Of a stretch of 64,000 nt of DNA, positions 12,059 to 24,057 are shown piece by piece. The DNA is from Sodiomyces alkalinus F11 (taxonomy: Eukaryota; Ascomycota; Sordariomycetes; Glomerellales; Plectosphaerellaceae): the NCBI RefSeq assembly GCF_003711515.1, contig NW_021167081.1:1817630-1881629 (forward strand), written 5' to 3'. Position 1 is the stretch's first letter; each line of letters begins with the position of its first letter. Below the pieces are notes generated by a model, which had not been told where the DNA came from, searched no databases, and saw only the letters and a list, made by a program, of their open reading frames with translations. A program made the position numbers and the translations under genes.

Positions 12059-13520
12059 ATGGCCACACCTCTGGACAACCGCCCTCGTCCCAGCCTCAAG
12101 CCCCTCTGGACTCCCTACTACGACCTCCGAGGCGGCTCACCACGCTCACCCCTCAGGTCGGCCCGAGCCTTCGCCTTCTCTCCCTCGCCCCGCTCACCCA
12201 AGACCCTCCCTACTCCCGTCTATCCCCCTGCCTCCCACGATGGCACCATGAGACAGCATGAACGGAGCATGGCCGACCGCCTAGACCACATGGTCCGTCA
12301 GGCGAGGAAAGGAGCCGACATCTCACCCCCGGGCTCCGCTTCCGTGTCACGGCCTATGTCCCCCATGTCGGGACCCCTCTCCGGGAGTGGTCGTCTGCAA
12401 CAGGCCCGGCCGCTTCCGACGCCGGCCTCCCCCGTGGACACTTTCCCCCGTCGACAGACCCTCGTCGCCGAGACGAGGTCCATGCTCCTTGTCGGCGTTT
12501 CCGCCCTCGATGATCTCGACCGCAGACAATCCGTTCCCACCTTCAGGCCGCCGGGCCAGTCGAGGAAGGCACGGCAAACCATGCACCTGGAGCAGCTGAG
12601 AGCATGGGGCCACGTTTACCTAGGCGACGCAACCACCGCCGACGTCTTCGTAACGGCCGTGGCCGTGCGACGACCGTCGGAATCAGGCTCTTCGTCCTCG
12701 TCCTCGTCCTCCCTTTCTTCCACTTCTCCTTCGGAACCCACCGGTAATGACGAGACAAAGCTGAAGCGCAGCCTCAGCCTCCACCCCGGTCCCACGACCA
12801 TACGCGCCCGCGTCAGGCCTCGCGACCTGGACAAGAAACCCTTTCTCATCCAGCGCGAGTTCGACCTCGAAGAGCTGCGCGCCACAGTTCCGGATCCTCT
12901 CCCTAGGCCGAACCACCATCCTGCCCCCAAGACCCCGCTGGGCCGCCGCTCGTCGGTTGCTGAGCTCCCCGGCCCGGCCGCCATGTCCCAGCAACACGCG
13001 CTGCGTCCCCTCCGTGCACGTCGGCGCTCGAGCAGCGCAAAGTACGGTCTGCTTCCTTCCGGCCATGGGCTCCGATCTGGGTCGAACCGGGATGCACGGG
13101 CGTCTGCTCGAGGTTCCAGCGCTGTACCTATCCGTGAGTTCCATCTCCTCCCTTTTGAAGGGTTTTCCTTTTCCTTTTTTTCTTGTTCTTTACTTTACAT
13201 TCCTCTTTGCTCTTTCAAATACCAATGCACTGTCCCACCCGCTGTCCCACCCGCTGTCCTAAACATTGACACCCCTACATCCCTCTCCCCTGATGAGCCT
13301 TCTGGACTAACACTCTACAGACCTCGAGTATGCTCGGGCACATCTCCCCGTTCTTGCCGCCCTCATCGTCTCAGGCCACATTCGAGAGGGCGATGTAATC
13401 GATCTCCCCATGTCCCATCCGGAGGCATGGTCCCAAACTGTAGCCTACGTGTACACGGGCCAGGGGGAACTGACGGATGCGATAAAGGAGAATATCCTTT
13501 ACTTGGCCGGTAAGGCCTGA
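12059..13520 (+). CDS. BTB/POZ-like domain protein, disordered N-terminus
   Basis: Two exons, 12059-13133 and 13321-13520, with a GT-AG intron 13134-13320 (187 bp). The junction makes a CAC codon and the model closes at 424 aa. The first ~170 residues are Pro/Ser/Arg-rich. A block WGHVYLGDATTADVFVTAVAV near residue 180 resembles the first strand of a BTB domain. A Ser-rich insert follows, then KPFLIQREFDLEELRATVP, a second Arg/Ser-rich insert, and in exon 2 ARAHLPVLAALIVSG...AYVYTG...ENILYLAGK, which matches the central and C-terminal BTB helices (leucine-alanine core and the YxYTG motif). BTB domains mediate dimerisation or cullin-3 binding; the partner here is unknown. The stop lies just inside a possible GTAAGG donor at 13510, so a longer spliced form is conceivable. 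The BTB call is moderate because the domain is interrupted. Confidence 0.8.
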
Positions 13521-16060
13521 CTTATGATCTGACGACTTGACGAGTTTAGCTCTTTTCTTTCTTTTTTCTTTCTATTTCCCTTCTCTTTTCTCTCTTCATG
13601 TCTTGCATTTCTTTGCTCCGAACACGTTCGATTATTGGCATGCGGTATTTGGCACCACCCTTGCACCCCCGTCGTAGGTTGGACTGGAAAAGAATGCAGA
13701 ACCGGCCTAAAACCCGGGTTGATAGTTGTGAAGTGGGCAAGGTACATATGTAGCGACAATGTAAGTTGCAAGCAGGTTTATGGTCCATAGCTTCCATGCA
13801 TGGCTGTTTTCAGAAGAGTTGCTCTGCCAAGTCGTGATCGACCAAGTTCTCGATGCGTTCCCCATCTTACCCACTCTGGATGCGATCCATCGGAGTGTTT
13901 TCCGTTCTTCTCTCCCCCATTCCTTTCTTCTTTTTTCCCCCTTACGGTGTTGATTCCGCACCAATAGTGTTGGTCTCCGCGAGTCGCCAACTATTTCCAA
14001 GGAAAAGCAGATGGAGTCCCGGTTAAAACAAACAACTGGCCGTTTCCATCACAGTTCCGGGGATTGAGGTGCGTTCAACCTGCCTTTGAGAGGTACACAT
14101 GCAGACAGAACCTGGAGCCAAATGCTCTGTTTCGGGCATGTCTTCTGTGGGTTGAAAGAACCGATATCAGCTCGGAATCCTGGCTGGCCGGCCGTCGAAT
14201 GGCACACCATCGATCGATCGCCCTTGGGTGATGTTTTTCTTGCTTGGCTCACCGTTTACTTGTTCTTCTTCTTTGATATGGCACTCATAGTCTCGTGGCC
14301 CCGAGTACGGGAGTGGAGTGCGTTCGACGAGGAGACACCGGAGACAGCTCCGGTCCTTCTTGTGGGCCCGGCCCTCAAGAACCTAGGTTGTTCAAGTTCC
14401 GGGTCTGATTCCATCTCCAGCAAACGACAACGTCCCACATCCGGGACCTTCCGCTGTAGCGCCGGGACCGGGGCGTCCGTATGATGAAGTCCCCTTCCGA
14501 CTGGCTGAGTCATCACTCTCTCCGACCGATCGGAGGAGGCATCGTCCGAACAAGGTCCGGGTCGTCCGGGTTGGTACTTCAACTCGGTTTTAATACCTAA
14601 GGTAGAGGGAGTGAGTCCAAGAAGGGGAAAACAAAAAACCCGGTTATAGTTCGTGTTCTTTCATCGGCCCTCTGCTTGGGTCTTATCACACAACTTCAGC
14701 CTTCCCTCCGATTCTGCACCTGTGTCCATCCACTGAATAAAAATCATCTATCCACCCCTTCGCCATATCACCTCGTACCATCTCATACGATGCGACCAAT
14801 GCACGCCCAAGATATTCGAGCCAGTCAGTCAACAATGCACAATACCTCGCCCTCCTTCTGGCTGTTTTTTCAGTCAACCACCCACGGAGTAATAGACTGG
14901 TTTCGCCTAATCATCACACGAGGGAGAAACGACTTGGCGACCAAGCCCCAAATGCCGGATGTGAGCAGAAAAACCGGGCAGCAGTATAAAAGTTGGAGTA
15001 GGCAAACCAGACGCCTTGTCCCGTTTTGGGGTCCGCGGAAGGCCAGCTGAACTTGACTTGACTGGACCTGCCTAGCTTGGCTTGGTGTCTTTGTTCGCCC
15101 GCCCGCCCCAGTCTGTCCTGGCTTCTCTCTCTCTCTCTCGCTTTCTCCATGTCCTTCAGCACACGGAGGACACAGCCCTCACCAACCCGGATTCCGCAAA
15201 AGACTCGCAATTACTGGAGATCAAGAGTGCCCCGGTGCATATAGCTTCGCCGCGTATTCCTTGTATGATGTGCATATGTGTGCGTACATACATATGTATA
15301 ATGCCGTGAGCTCCTGGCTTGGTGGGGTTCTCTACGTACATACGCACGTACGATGTAGTGGTGGTTCGTTTGTCGCAGCCAAGGTGCTTCGTCGAGTGGG
15401 CGGACGACAGTGCAGCACTACCTATTAAGTATCCTTTTAGTGCGTAAGTCGCAGGCTGAGCCTTAGCTCTATGTTACGTGGGCATGTACGTCGTAAGTCC
15501 AAGTATTGCAAGACAAGGCCTGACAGGGAAACCCGTACTTTGTAGTCAAAAGAGGAGGGGGGGACGGGCTCTGGGAAGGGGGAGAATATGCAAGCCATAG
15601 CATAGCGTTGCAGCGCATCACAAGCGTGCCATCTCTTTACGCTACTGCATCACGTGTGCTCGGACGGGAGGCTTGGCTTTGTGCAACCATCTTCGGTCTA
15701 GACGATACGAAGTATGCATGTAATAAGACATGATGGTAGGCTACTTGGTATGGGAGGATATGGCGGAGTACGTTGTACGGGCCGCCCGGGGAGGGGATAA
15801 CAGGCCTAATAACCACCGCCCCCCTTCAGCCGAACTATCTCGTAAAGGGTGCCATGTGAGATTAAGCTGCTGCCCGCGACGTATATTTGACGACCCACTC
15901 TTAGCAAAAGGAGAGGGGTATTCATAGAAGAGTTCGATGATGGGGAAGGGAGCGGGGAAAGAACCACAGGACTATGTATTCAATGGTTCTGGGAGCTGAG
16001 GAACCGTTGGGACAGATGGTACCAGTGGCATTCTGTGCTTCTTTGGAGTGGTAAAGCCTC

Positions 16061-16085
16061 AGAGAGAGATAGAGAGAGAGAGAGA
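16061..16085. repeat. (GA)n simple repeat
   Basis: Purine dinucleotide run with one interruption (AGAGAGAGATAGAGAG...). Confidence 0.8.
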
Positions 16086-17355
16086 TGGGAATAGCTGGTT
16101 GAGATTGATGGGAGGCATCCTAGGCAAGATATACGGGTAGATGTGCTCGTGGGATGCTAGGTCTCTCCATCACGTCTTCAGCGGACAATACCCTCTGGAG
16201 AAAGTGAACAAGCACAGGAAAGAAACCGGAGACGTTCAGTTTGTTGGACGACTTGTTGCAATACACAATCAAGTACGGTTCTCGTTCCCCAGGGGACTTG
16301 ATGAAGCAAAAAATGGCGTCAACTTTAGACACTTAGTTGAACACCCTCGAGCCACAATAGTCTGCCGTGGTTGTTCGATGCAGCAAGATTGACAAGGTCG
16401 TCCCATTGGCGTACCGCGGCATTGGGAACTGCGTGTACCTCCGCACATCATGCACGCATGTACGTGACTGGCTGCAGACGAATGATGTCCACGATTTGGG
16501 GAGTTGGGGGGAGGTTGGCCTGAAGTCTAGACCTGCCCAAGGCCGTTGTGGTCTGGTGCGGAACTGGGGGATCTTCACACTCGGCTGCCATCTCCGGGGG
16601 GGTCTTCCCAATCCAGAGCCCAATCAAGGAAAAATCTGGCACTGCAAGCGAAAAAGGGGTGGGCAAGGGGAGGAGAAGTTGGCTGGATTATCTCATGACG
16701 TGATGGCATCGAGGCGTTCAATCGGCAGTGCATTGCGCGTGTGAGATGATGGCAGTGAGGCCCTTGAGTTCGGTATCGGATTAGCGAAATCCCAGAGATG
16801 GCCCAGCTGAAAGAAGGGGGCCAGGGGAAGGGGAAGGGGAAGGGAGGGGTTCATTCTTTTTGGTTTTCGTTAGGAGAGCCAACGGTATATCGCACGGAGT
16901 TCAGGCCGACTCGCGTTGGTGTTTGTCCGGAGAGGTCCCGTCTTCCTCCTTTCCGGGATGAGAACCAGAACCTATGTCTGTCGCCTTCATGGCGCAGTAT
17001 CCATAGTAAAAGCGCTCTTGGCTTCTTTATCCCCCGCAATCTCTCTTCTCTTTCCCGGTCTTTCTCCTCCCGATCCATTTCTGTCAGAAATAACTTAACT
17101 ATGAGGCAGAGGGGGTCGCATGCAGATGCTAGCTTCATGCACGGCGCTTGTTTCGGAGATCCAAAGGATTCGGCCGGTTCATAGAGGCTGCTTCATACAC
17201 CCACACCTCATACGTATATGTGGTACGGGCCGCGCAGGGATTTGAATGATTATTTCCCGGTCACCAAGCGAACTCGCTCCCTTGACTGATCAGCCCAGGA
17301 GATGGTCCCAAAGTGACGGAAATGCAAGATCCGCTGCACAAGGTTGATATTCGTC

Positions 17356-17388
17356 AGAGTGAGAGTGAGAGAGAGAGAGAGAGAGAGG
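17356..17388. repeat. (GA)n simple repeat
   Basis: GAGTGAGAGTGAGAGAGAG... run in a non-coding interval. Confidence 0.8.
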
Positions 17389-18360
17389 AGTCTGGAAGTT
17401 GTTACCATCGGGTCTTACTCTTGATGTGCGCCCGCCTCCGGGGACTTTGCGAAGAGGGGTCTAGTTCTTGGCGACGTGGTGACAGCACTGTGATTACTTG
17501 ACCATGTCCGCGCATGGATGTTGTGTAGCCTCGACGCTGTAGGGAGTAGTTAGCAAGCTCTCCGTCAAGAAAATCGACATGGCGAATTCCGAGCCTAGCC
17601 AGTCTTCGAGTCAGCCCCTGGAGAGAAAAGGGGTTCAGAGGGCCCTGGATGTGAAAGGCAGCGGACGAATCGACTCGCCGAAGGAAGGTGCCCGGTCAAC
17701 TCCGGCTCCGTCTCCATTTCCTCCCGCTCAAACCGAAATGCCGCAACACCTCGACCGTGGTAAAATCTCGAGAACCTCTCGCGTGTGGTCCCTTGCAGGT
17801 CAAAGACCTCATGCTGCATGTAGAAAAGGCGTCCACAGACACCTCTCAGAGGGCACACGCGCGCATGGCATATATGACATACATAGGCATGATGACATGG
17901 CATGTCTTGCATGCCTTAGAAGGCCCATGTACGCTGCAAAACCCCACGTTCCGGCTGCAGTGGAAGTCAGTTCCGGTGCAGCAGCCCCATCGTTGGGGCC
18001 CATTCCTTTGGTCCTGTGTGCTTATGCGTTCGTCGTCTTTTTGGCTTGTCCTGCAACTCCTGTTCGTTGAGCTGGCACCCGTCCATTGGCGGCGGAGGGG
18101 GTGCAGCGTGCAATGCATAACGATAACGGCATAAAAATTACAGAAGTGGGATGACAGATCAGGGCGTTGCTCGGGCATTCAAGTCTCATCAACCAAGAGA
18201 CGACTCAGACGAGACGGGGATAATGACTGTGGGGGGAAGAGCAGAAAGAGAAAGAGGACGTTGGCTCGAGCGGCGAAGCTAGGCTGCTAGATGGGAGCTT
18301 GGGACATGTTGGGACGCGGGAGCAAGAGCAAGAGGAAGACGGAGATACAAACGGAGTGAC

Positions 18361-18685
18361 CTAGGTACTGCCCGGGTAGGTACTCAGTAAGGTACCTTAC
18401 GTACTTCGTACACCATTGTTGGGTTGTCTTGTCGTGAAGGTGAGTCTAATATGTGGGCCAAAGAGGTCGTAAATGCCGAGGTATCTGATATATAAGGTAC
18501 CTAAGGTATGGAGAAGGAGATGGATCATGGCGGAAGGGAAGGCAAGAAAATGGAGAAAGGGGGTGTGGTTGCAAAACCCATGGTACCGACGTGGTCTGAG
18601 AGATTAGGTACCTTAGGTGCGTTACTTCGTACTTCGCAAGTCGTGGCTGTGAGCCGATAATACCAGCTAAGGTAAGGTAGGTAAC
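18361..18685. repeat. Dense cluster of GGTACC / TACTTCGTAC palindromic microrepeats
   Basis: Read directly: CTAGGTACTGCCCGGGTAGG at 18361, AAGGTACCTTACGTACTTCG near 18390-18410, AAGGTACCTAAGGTA near 18495-18510, AGGTACCTTAGG near 18605, ACTTCGTACTTCG near 18625-18637, and GGTAAGGTAGGTAA near 18671-18684. The words are self-complementary, so either strand reads alike. Confidence 0.65.
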
Positions 18686-20040
18686 ATGGCGTAGCCCGTT
18701 GCAGGTTGGATGGAACAACTTGATACAGGTACACCTTAGGCCAAAGATCGCGTCGCCAAAGCTGCGAAGTCGGATGCCGACGGTGCAAAAAAAAAAAAAA
18801 TTTGTTGTTATACACGTGTAGTGCAGATGCTGTCTGTTTGACACCCCCCAACCGACATTCATCCAGGACTCGCCCGATCAGTTCTCATATAACGGTTCAA
18901 CAGAAGAAGCTCGTACACATTAGGTAACTTTACACAGAGAGTGCAGAAACGGCAGAGATCGCAGAGGCAGCAACTCGGATGGGCCTCTGGGTGATTGATC
19001 CGTCGCTTGCGTAAGAAACGTACATCGTAGTGTCTCCGACGATGGAGTCTCCTGCAGCTCGATGACGAAGTGCGACCATGGAACGAACCCTGGACCCTGA
19101 AACCACGAATAAGCTAAAAAGAACGGCACTAAAAAAAGGCGCCCCGTACGATCTACGTTATAACCACCTTACCTAAGGTAGTGGTCAGCAACGTAGATTC
19201 TCAAGGCCCGAGTGAACAAAAGAACAAGTTAAGAAGCCGAAAAGCCGATAGCCCGAACTCGTAACGGCCCCGCCTTACTAATTACCTACTTCGGACTCGA
19301 GTGATGCAATTCTCCAAGGGGACCTCGATATGAACCGGCCGAATTGTCCGAAGAACGAGATCCTGCAGCGGCTCGTTTCATCTTGGCATGGATTTCATCG
19401 TCCCGGCATACATCGATCCACTGAAACGAGCATAACACTTGTGTGTTTTGTGCGGTTTTCCATATTTTGCGTGTCTCGCCCCGAGGTGAGTACGAAGTAA
19501 TTAATATGCAGGTCCAGAGAAGAGGAAAATGAGGAAAGTAGGGTTGAGCAGGGGGTGGACGCAACGAACGATGCTTCACCTGTGAACGATGTAACTCCTG
19601 AACTCCGTACGATCTTACGGTTCTTGTTCCTTGACCCACTTCGGACTAGTTCGTACGAAGTACTTCGTACACATAGGACCACTCTGGCACAGACAGTGGA
19701 TGCAGATCCTAAGAGTTGTGGAGGGGTGGGGCAGAACGGGCTTGAACCAACACATTTACTCTCCGATCCCCGATTTCCCCCGACCACTGTTCTGGACGTG
19801 AGCAAAATCGACAGATGAAAGTGGTCCGCGGTTTTCACGTTTCCCACTCGTTTTTCACTCAACAACGGACACATCATCTGTGTCTTTCAGGTCTAGTGGA
19901 GAACTTCGCCATGGAAAGGTCGCGGGACGCTATTAGACGAATGTTACGTTAACCTCAGGTACATACGAATACCTTCTTTTCCTTTTCGTTAATTCTCTAG
20001 CTTCGCGAGAAACTAAACTCTCCGCGAGCTCCAGAAACAA

Positions 20041-20340
20041 GAAGACTTGGACCACTGACGTCGCTCTCCTTTTGTGTGTAAATGGCTGGTTATCCGAAAA
20101 GCGGGTATCTTAAACTTGATATTACAACTTACTAGCTAGTAGGTAATAATGTATGCACGCCTTTAACGCCTTAGGAGAAGTCTCGAACGTAGAGACAACT
20201 ATTACAAACTCCGTAGTTATTAGAGGCGAGCTCGTAATTATATACGAATACAAGGGTTTTATGGTACACGTTTAGTATCTGCGTGCTCTCTTCTATTATA
20301 CCCCACACCCCCACCCTTCTTTTCTTATAACACCCTGGCC
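20041..20340. other. AT-shifted island, possible decayed transposon remnant
   Basis: About 300 bp rich in TAGTAGGTAATAATG, TATTACAAAC and AATTATATACGAATAC, with no CG-rich or CT-rich fungal leader character, set between ordinary intergenic blocks. CpA/TpA-rich degeneration would fit repeat-induced point mutation of an old element. No terminal repeats or protein remnants were recognised, so this is tentative. Confidence 0.3.
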
Positions 20341-22189
20341 ATAGCTCCCGAAAGGGGTTTAGTGGGGAAGGAGAATCGGTTTTTATGGGTTAGGTGGCTG
20401 GGTCGAGCCGGTTGCAATGTCCGGTCTTTCTTCTTGACTTGCAGCGTGCATGGATGTGTTAGATATGGGGCGGGCGTACGCCTACCTATATGCCCTTCAG
20501 CCCATCGTCGTACAGAGATATATATACGAAACATTCCCTATGTATGAATGTATGAAGTATTCCCGTAAACGCGTCTTTCGACAAATTTACCTTACTTGTA
20601 TAAGGGAATTAGGGATACAGGTATGCCTTTCAGACATCCATACTTATTGTACGTTAACATTATCGCTTTCTTGTTTTGAACAGGCAGGTCGATCCGAAGT
20701 GGTTCCTACCTACCTAGGTACCTTACTACATATGTCGTAGTATATGCAGCATGCTACTCCATATTGATATGCACCTGGGACTTTGTCAGCCTGAAGTCAG
20801 AACCTGGAGGTCACGATAACGCTTATGGCAAATTGATCGTAGCGGAATAATAAGGTGCTCACGTTATGATTGAACACCATGCTTATTCCACTCGTTGAAT
20901 TCTCCCAAATCCCAGCAGAATTCCTCCGCTCACTCCGTAGCATGGGAAGAAATGGTATCCGTCGGTAAGGTAGGTAAGGTAGTTATCACACACCACACTC
21001 TGTGCCTGTCTTCTCCCCACCTTATTACGTAGGTATTTCCCCGTTTTTAAGTACGGAGTACCATTACCCCTCCTCTCCTCCATCGCCTCTCCATCTCGAG
21101 AGCCTCTTGGCCTCCTTTCCCCCAATCGCCCACCACGCTAAGAATATCTAGCCATCAGCCCTGGTCCCTGCCCTATTCACACAACTGCCACCCTTGGCCG
21201 AGCTTTGCGGGGTTATCGTGAACCCAGACCAGCACCAGTTTGGTGTGACACGACATGATTAGCATCGTACGTACGGAGTGTATGTACATATACGTGAATA
21301 AGGTAGCCTTGGTAGATAGGACCAGGGATCGACGACTGTACTTCTAACCTCCATCCTCGCAGGGAAACCCGGAACCCGAGCATGGGTCAGGAGGGCTGGA
21401 CTGATTCCATTTAGATCTCCGGGTCTCTGCAAGGACGTGAATTATGCTTTAGATCTGCTCCTCGAACAGGGTAATGCTCCGAGACAGCACCATCCCTTTT
21501 GTGTAACCGGGGAATAGATCTTGATCTCTCCCCTTTCGGCTACCACCAAGACTCCAAGCTGCCACCTGTGACGTACAGTAGATACCTTCGTCCGTCGAGT
21601 CCTGCTTCAAGCTTGACGCGTGTTTGGGTAAGTTGTCTGGTACACCAGCAATGGATGAGGCAGGGAATAAACTAACCGGCCTTCTTACTGCTTTTCTTGT
21701 CATATCACAGCCTGTCAAATCCGGCCCTTGTCACAAATGCCCAGCCAACACGGACCGGAACAAGAATCATCTCCCAGCCGCTCGGGCATCAGCTAGTAGT
21801 CCTCATGCCACGATGGAACCAATGGAAAGAAGCAAACAACTTTTCTTTTTGGCTACAAAATGCCTTCCTTATCCCAAGCCAAAAGTTAAGAGAACAAGTA
21901 TATGCCCGCTCCACTGGCCAACAAAAGAATGACGACCAGTCCAATGTGTGACATGCCATGCTATGCCATGATTCTTTTTTCCCCTGAATCCACCCGAGAA
22001 CCGTCACTTGTATCCAGAGTACTGTTTGCTCCTCTGGGCCTACAGCAACCCGGCCGTCCTTTTGATTCATGTCCAAGTCATTACTCGTAAACACTCATTA
22101 TCTCGTCGAATGCTCGACGATACTACTCTACCATGCAGAGAAGGAAAGAGAGAGAAGGGGGAAGAAAGCCGAAGAAGCGAGGAGACGCT

Positions 22190-24057
22190 TTAGCTTTTCA
22201 CATCCATGCCGAGATGAGCTCCGGAAAAGATGGGATGCAGCCTCTGGACTTTCTCCCCCACCATGACCTTCTCGGTCATATGGCGCTCGTGGCGGTATCG
22301 GATCAAATCATATCCGGTAGGAGGTGTAGTCAGACTCGCAGATCGCTTCGGACGAGGAGTCAGGCGAACATCGTCGTTCGCATCACCATCTGCTCGGCTG
22401 CCCCAGGACGTCTAGTTTGCTTCCGTTAGTTTGTAATNNNNNNNNNNNNNNNNNNNNNNNNNNNNNNNNNNNCCCCCCCATGACGGGTTCATTTTGAAAG
22501 GTCTCTATTCATACCATCTTGAGGGTGCACAAGGCATAGAGCTTGATGAGTCCGTGGAAGTAGCCGAAAAGAATGGACACTGGTAAAAACACAACGTCCC
22601 TAGGGTGTCTCTTGAAAAGCCCTAGTAGTTTGACCACCTTGGTGAAGGCGAACACGAAGACGAAGTGTGCCCAAAAGGCCGCCGCACGGATCTGAGGATC
22701 CCAGCCAGCAGTGCCCTTCCAAAGGGCGACCATGATAAGAGGGTCGAACAGGAAGGCGAGGGAGGTGAACGTCGCAATATGTAGTGCATATGTGCACCAT
22801 GCCTGTTGACTGCAGTTGTACAAGAGACTTTGTTAATCACGATCGAATGTGGATCAGAAACGCGGGCTACCCCTGTCTGGTGGGGCCGGAGGAGAAACGG
22901 GAGAGGGTGGAGGGAGGGTTGATCGAATGAGGTAAAGGATGGGGGGAACAGGGAAAAGGCGAAGTAACCATGGGTGGAGGGTAAAAACGAGAGAATAGCA
23001 GGGGTGGTCCCTGTCAGCTTAAGCGGGGCAGGACTCACGTCAACACATATCGCTCAGTGACCAAGCTGGTCCAGTTGCTGCGCCAGTTGCTCCTCGCCCA
23101 TCGAGAGCACTGGTAAAGGAATTTCGTGCTGTTCTCCAGCGTTGTCTCAATCTCGCACTCGGGCTCGTACTGGATCCACGTCTTCCACTGGTGGCTGACC
23201 AGCCAACGAGTCACAAAGTTATCGTCGTCCGCATTTAGAATGTAGGGGCCCCATTTCTCCGTTTTAAATCCCTCGAGGAAGTCGTGGCTCGAGAGGATCT
23301 CCGATCGATAAGCGCCCGTCCTTCCAGACATGCAGGATGTGCCGCCGTCGATGTTGTGCGTTGCCGAAATCTCAAAGTTTCGTCGTTCAATGTAGGCTGC
23401 GCCTAGCCAGTTGAAGATGCGCGTCGACAGCGACCCTTCCCGGACACGCTTCACTCTCTGGCAGGTTCCCACACCACCCATCTTAGGATCCTCAAAGGGA
23501 GCCAGGATCCAAGGAAGCAGAGTCGAAGGCCACGTAACATCATCATCGGCCATGATCGTGATCTTCGTCGTCACCTTGGGCAGCGCTTCGCAGACCTGAA
23601 GGCGCTTGTTCGCAATCGGAGTGGAGAGCACCTGCACATTGTGGTGAGGCAAGGTGCTTGCGAGCTTCTCTAGCGCATAGTGCTTGTCGGTGGTCGTGAC
23701 GAGCAGAAGGCCGTAAGGCTTGCAGGCCAGAATGCTCTCAAGAGAGGGCCGGAGCTCCTCGAAAACGTTATGGATCGTAGGAATGATGACGGTCACGTCG
23801 TCTGATGTGAAGGTGGGCTTGGCTGGTACGGGTTTCGACTTGTATACCCAGTGGCTAACGCAGTGGACGAAGAGTCGGAGGTACCGGTGTATCCTATGTC
23901 CAGTTCACGATCAGCAGCGAGCAATAGAAAGAAAAGAGGACGGCAAAGTTCCGTCCTGTAGATGAGATGCGACTTACCAGAGAAATACAAATAGGTAGAA
24001 CCAGCTGGTGGGAGTCCACCATAACCCGAAACCGGGAAATATGAAGCTGGGAAACAT
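22190..24057 (-). CDS. GT2: Family 2 glycosyltransferase (GT2, Cps1/ZtGT2-like polysaccharide synthase)
   Basis: Four exons: 23978-24057, 23039-23893, 22515-22809 and 22190-22411. All introns are GT-AG; the last (22412-22514) contains the run of Ns. The model closes in frame at 483 aa. Residues 1-27 form a Trp-rich membrane segment. The GT-A fold starts at VTVIIPT (near 60). Catalytic motifs: ADDD near 142-145, the D-D-D pair in NADDDN near 249-251, and QCSRW near 288-292, the Q-x-x-R-W hallmark of processive GT2 enzymes. Several C-terminal hydrophobic helices follow and the tail is cytosolic-looking and basic. Family knowledge: homologs in Zymoseptoria and Fusarium are plasma-membrane proteins needed for hyphal extension on solid surfaces and for virulence; the polymer made is not established. 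The final exon was recovered from an acceptor preceded by an ACTAAC branch-like sequence, and gives a plausible join (CTLKM|TSWGS). Confidence 0.95.
22438..22472. other. Assembly gap (35 Ns) inside a GT2 intron
   Basis: The Ns fall between a GTATGA donor at 22514 and an AG acceptor at 22412 on the minus strand, so coding sequence is intact on both sides. A poly-C run (22473-22480) abuts the gap, suggesting a homopolymer sequencing failure. Confidence 0.9.

Larger units (their letters stand above)
13521..22189. other. 8.7-kb gene-poor interval
   Basis: No coding region is convincing. Frames of up to ~163 codons occur, but their translations show no known domain, and reading frames on both strands are equally plausible. 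The interval holds (GA)n tracts at 16061-16085 and 17356-17388, an A-run near 18786, dense GGTACC/GAAGTAC microrepeat patches (18.36-18.68, 19.64-19.68, 20.70-20.73, 20.96-20.99 kb), and a compositionally distinct island at about 20.04-20.34 kb. Both neighbouring genes point their 3' ends into it. Confidence 0.55.

Noticed and set aside
13510..13800. Extra 3' exon of the BTB gene through a GTAAGG donor at 13510
   Set aside because: No downstream acceptor gives a sensible conserved ending; the in-frame TGA at 13518 is the simpler end.
17579..18070. 163-codon plus-strand frame
   Set aside because: No motif, and other frames overlap it on both strands.
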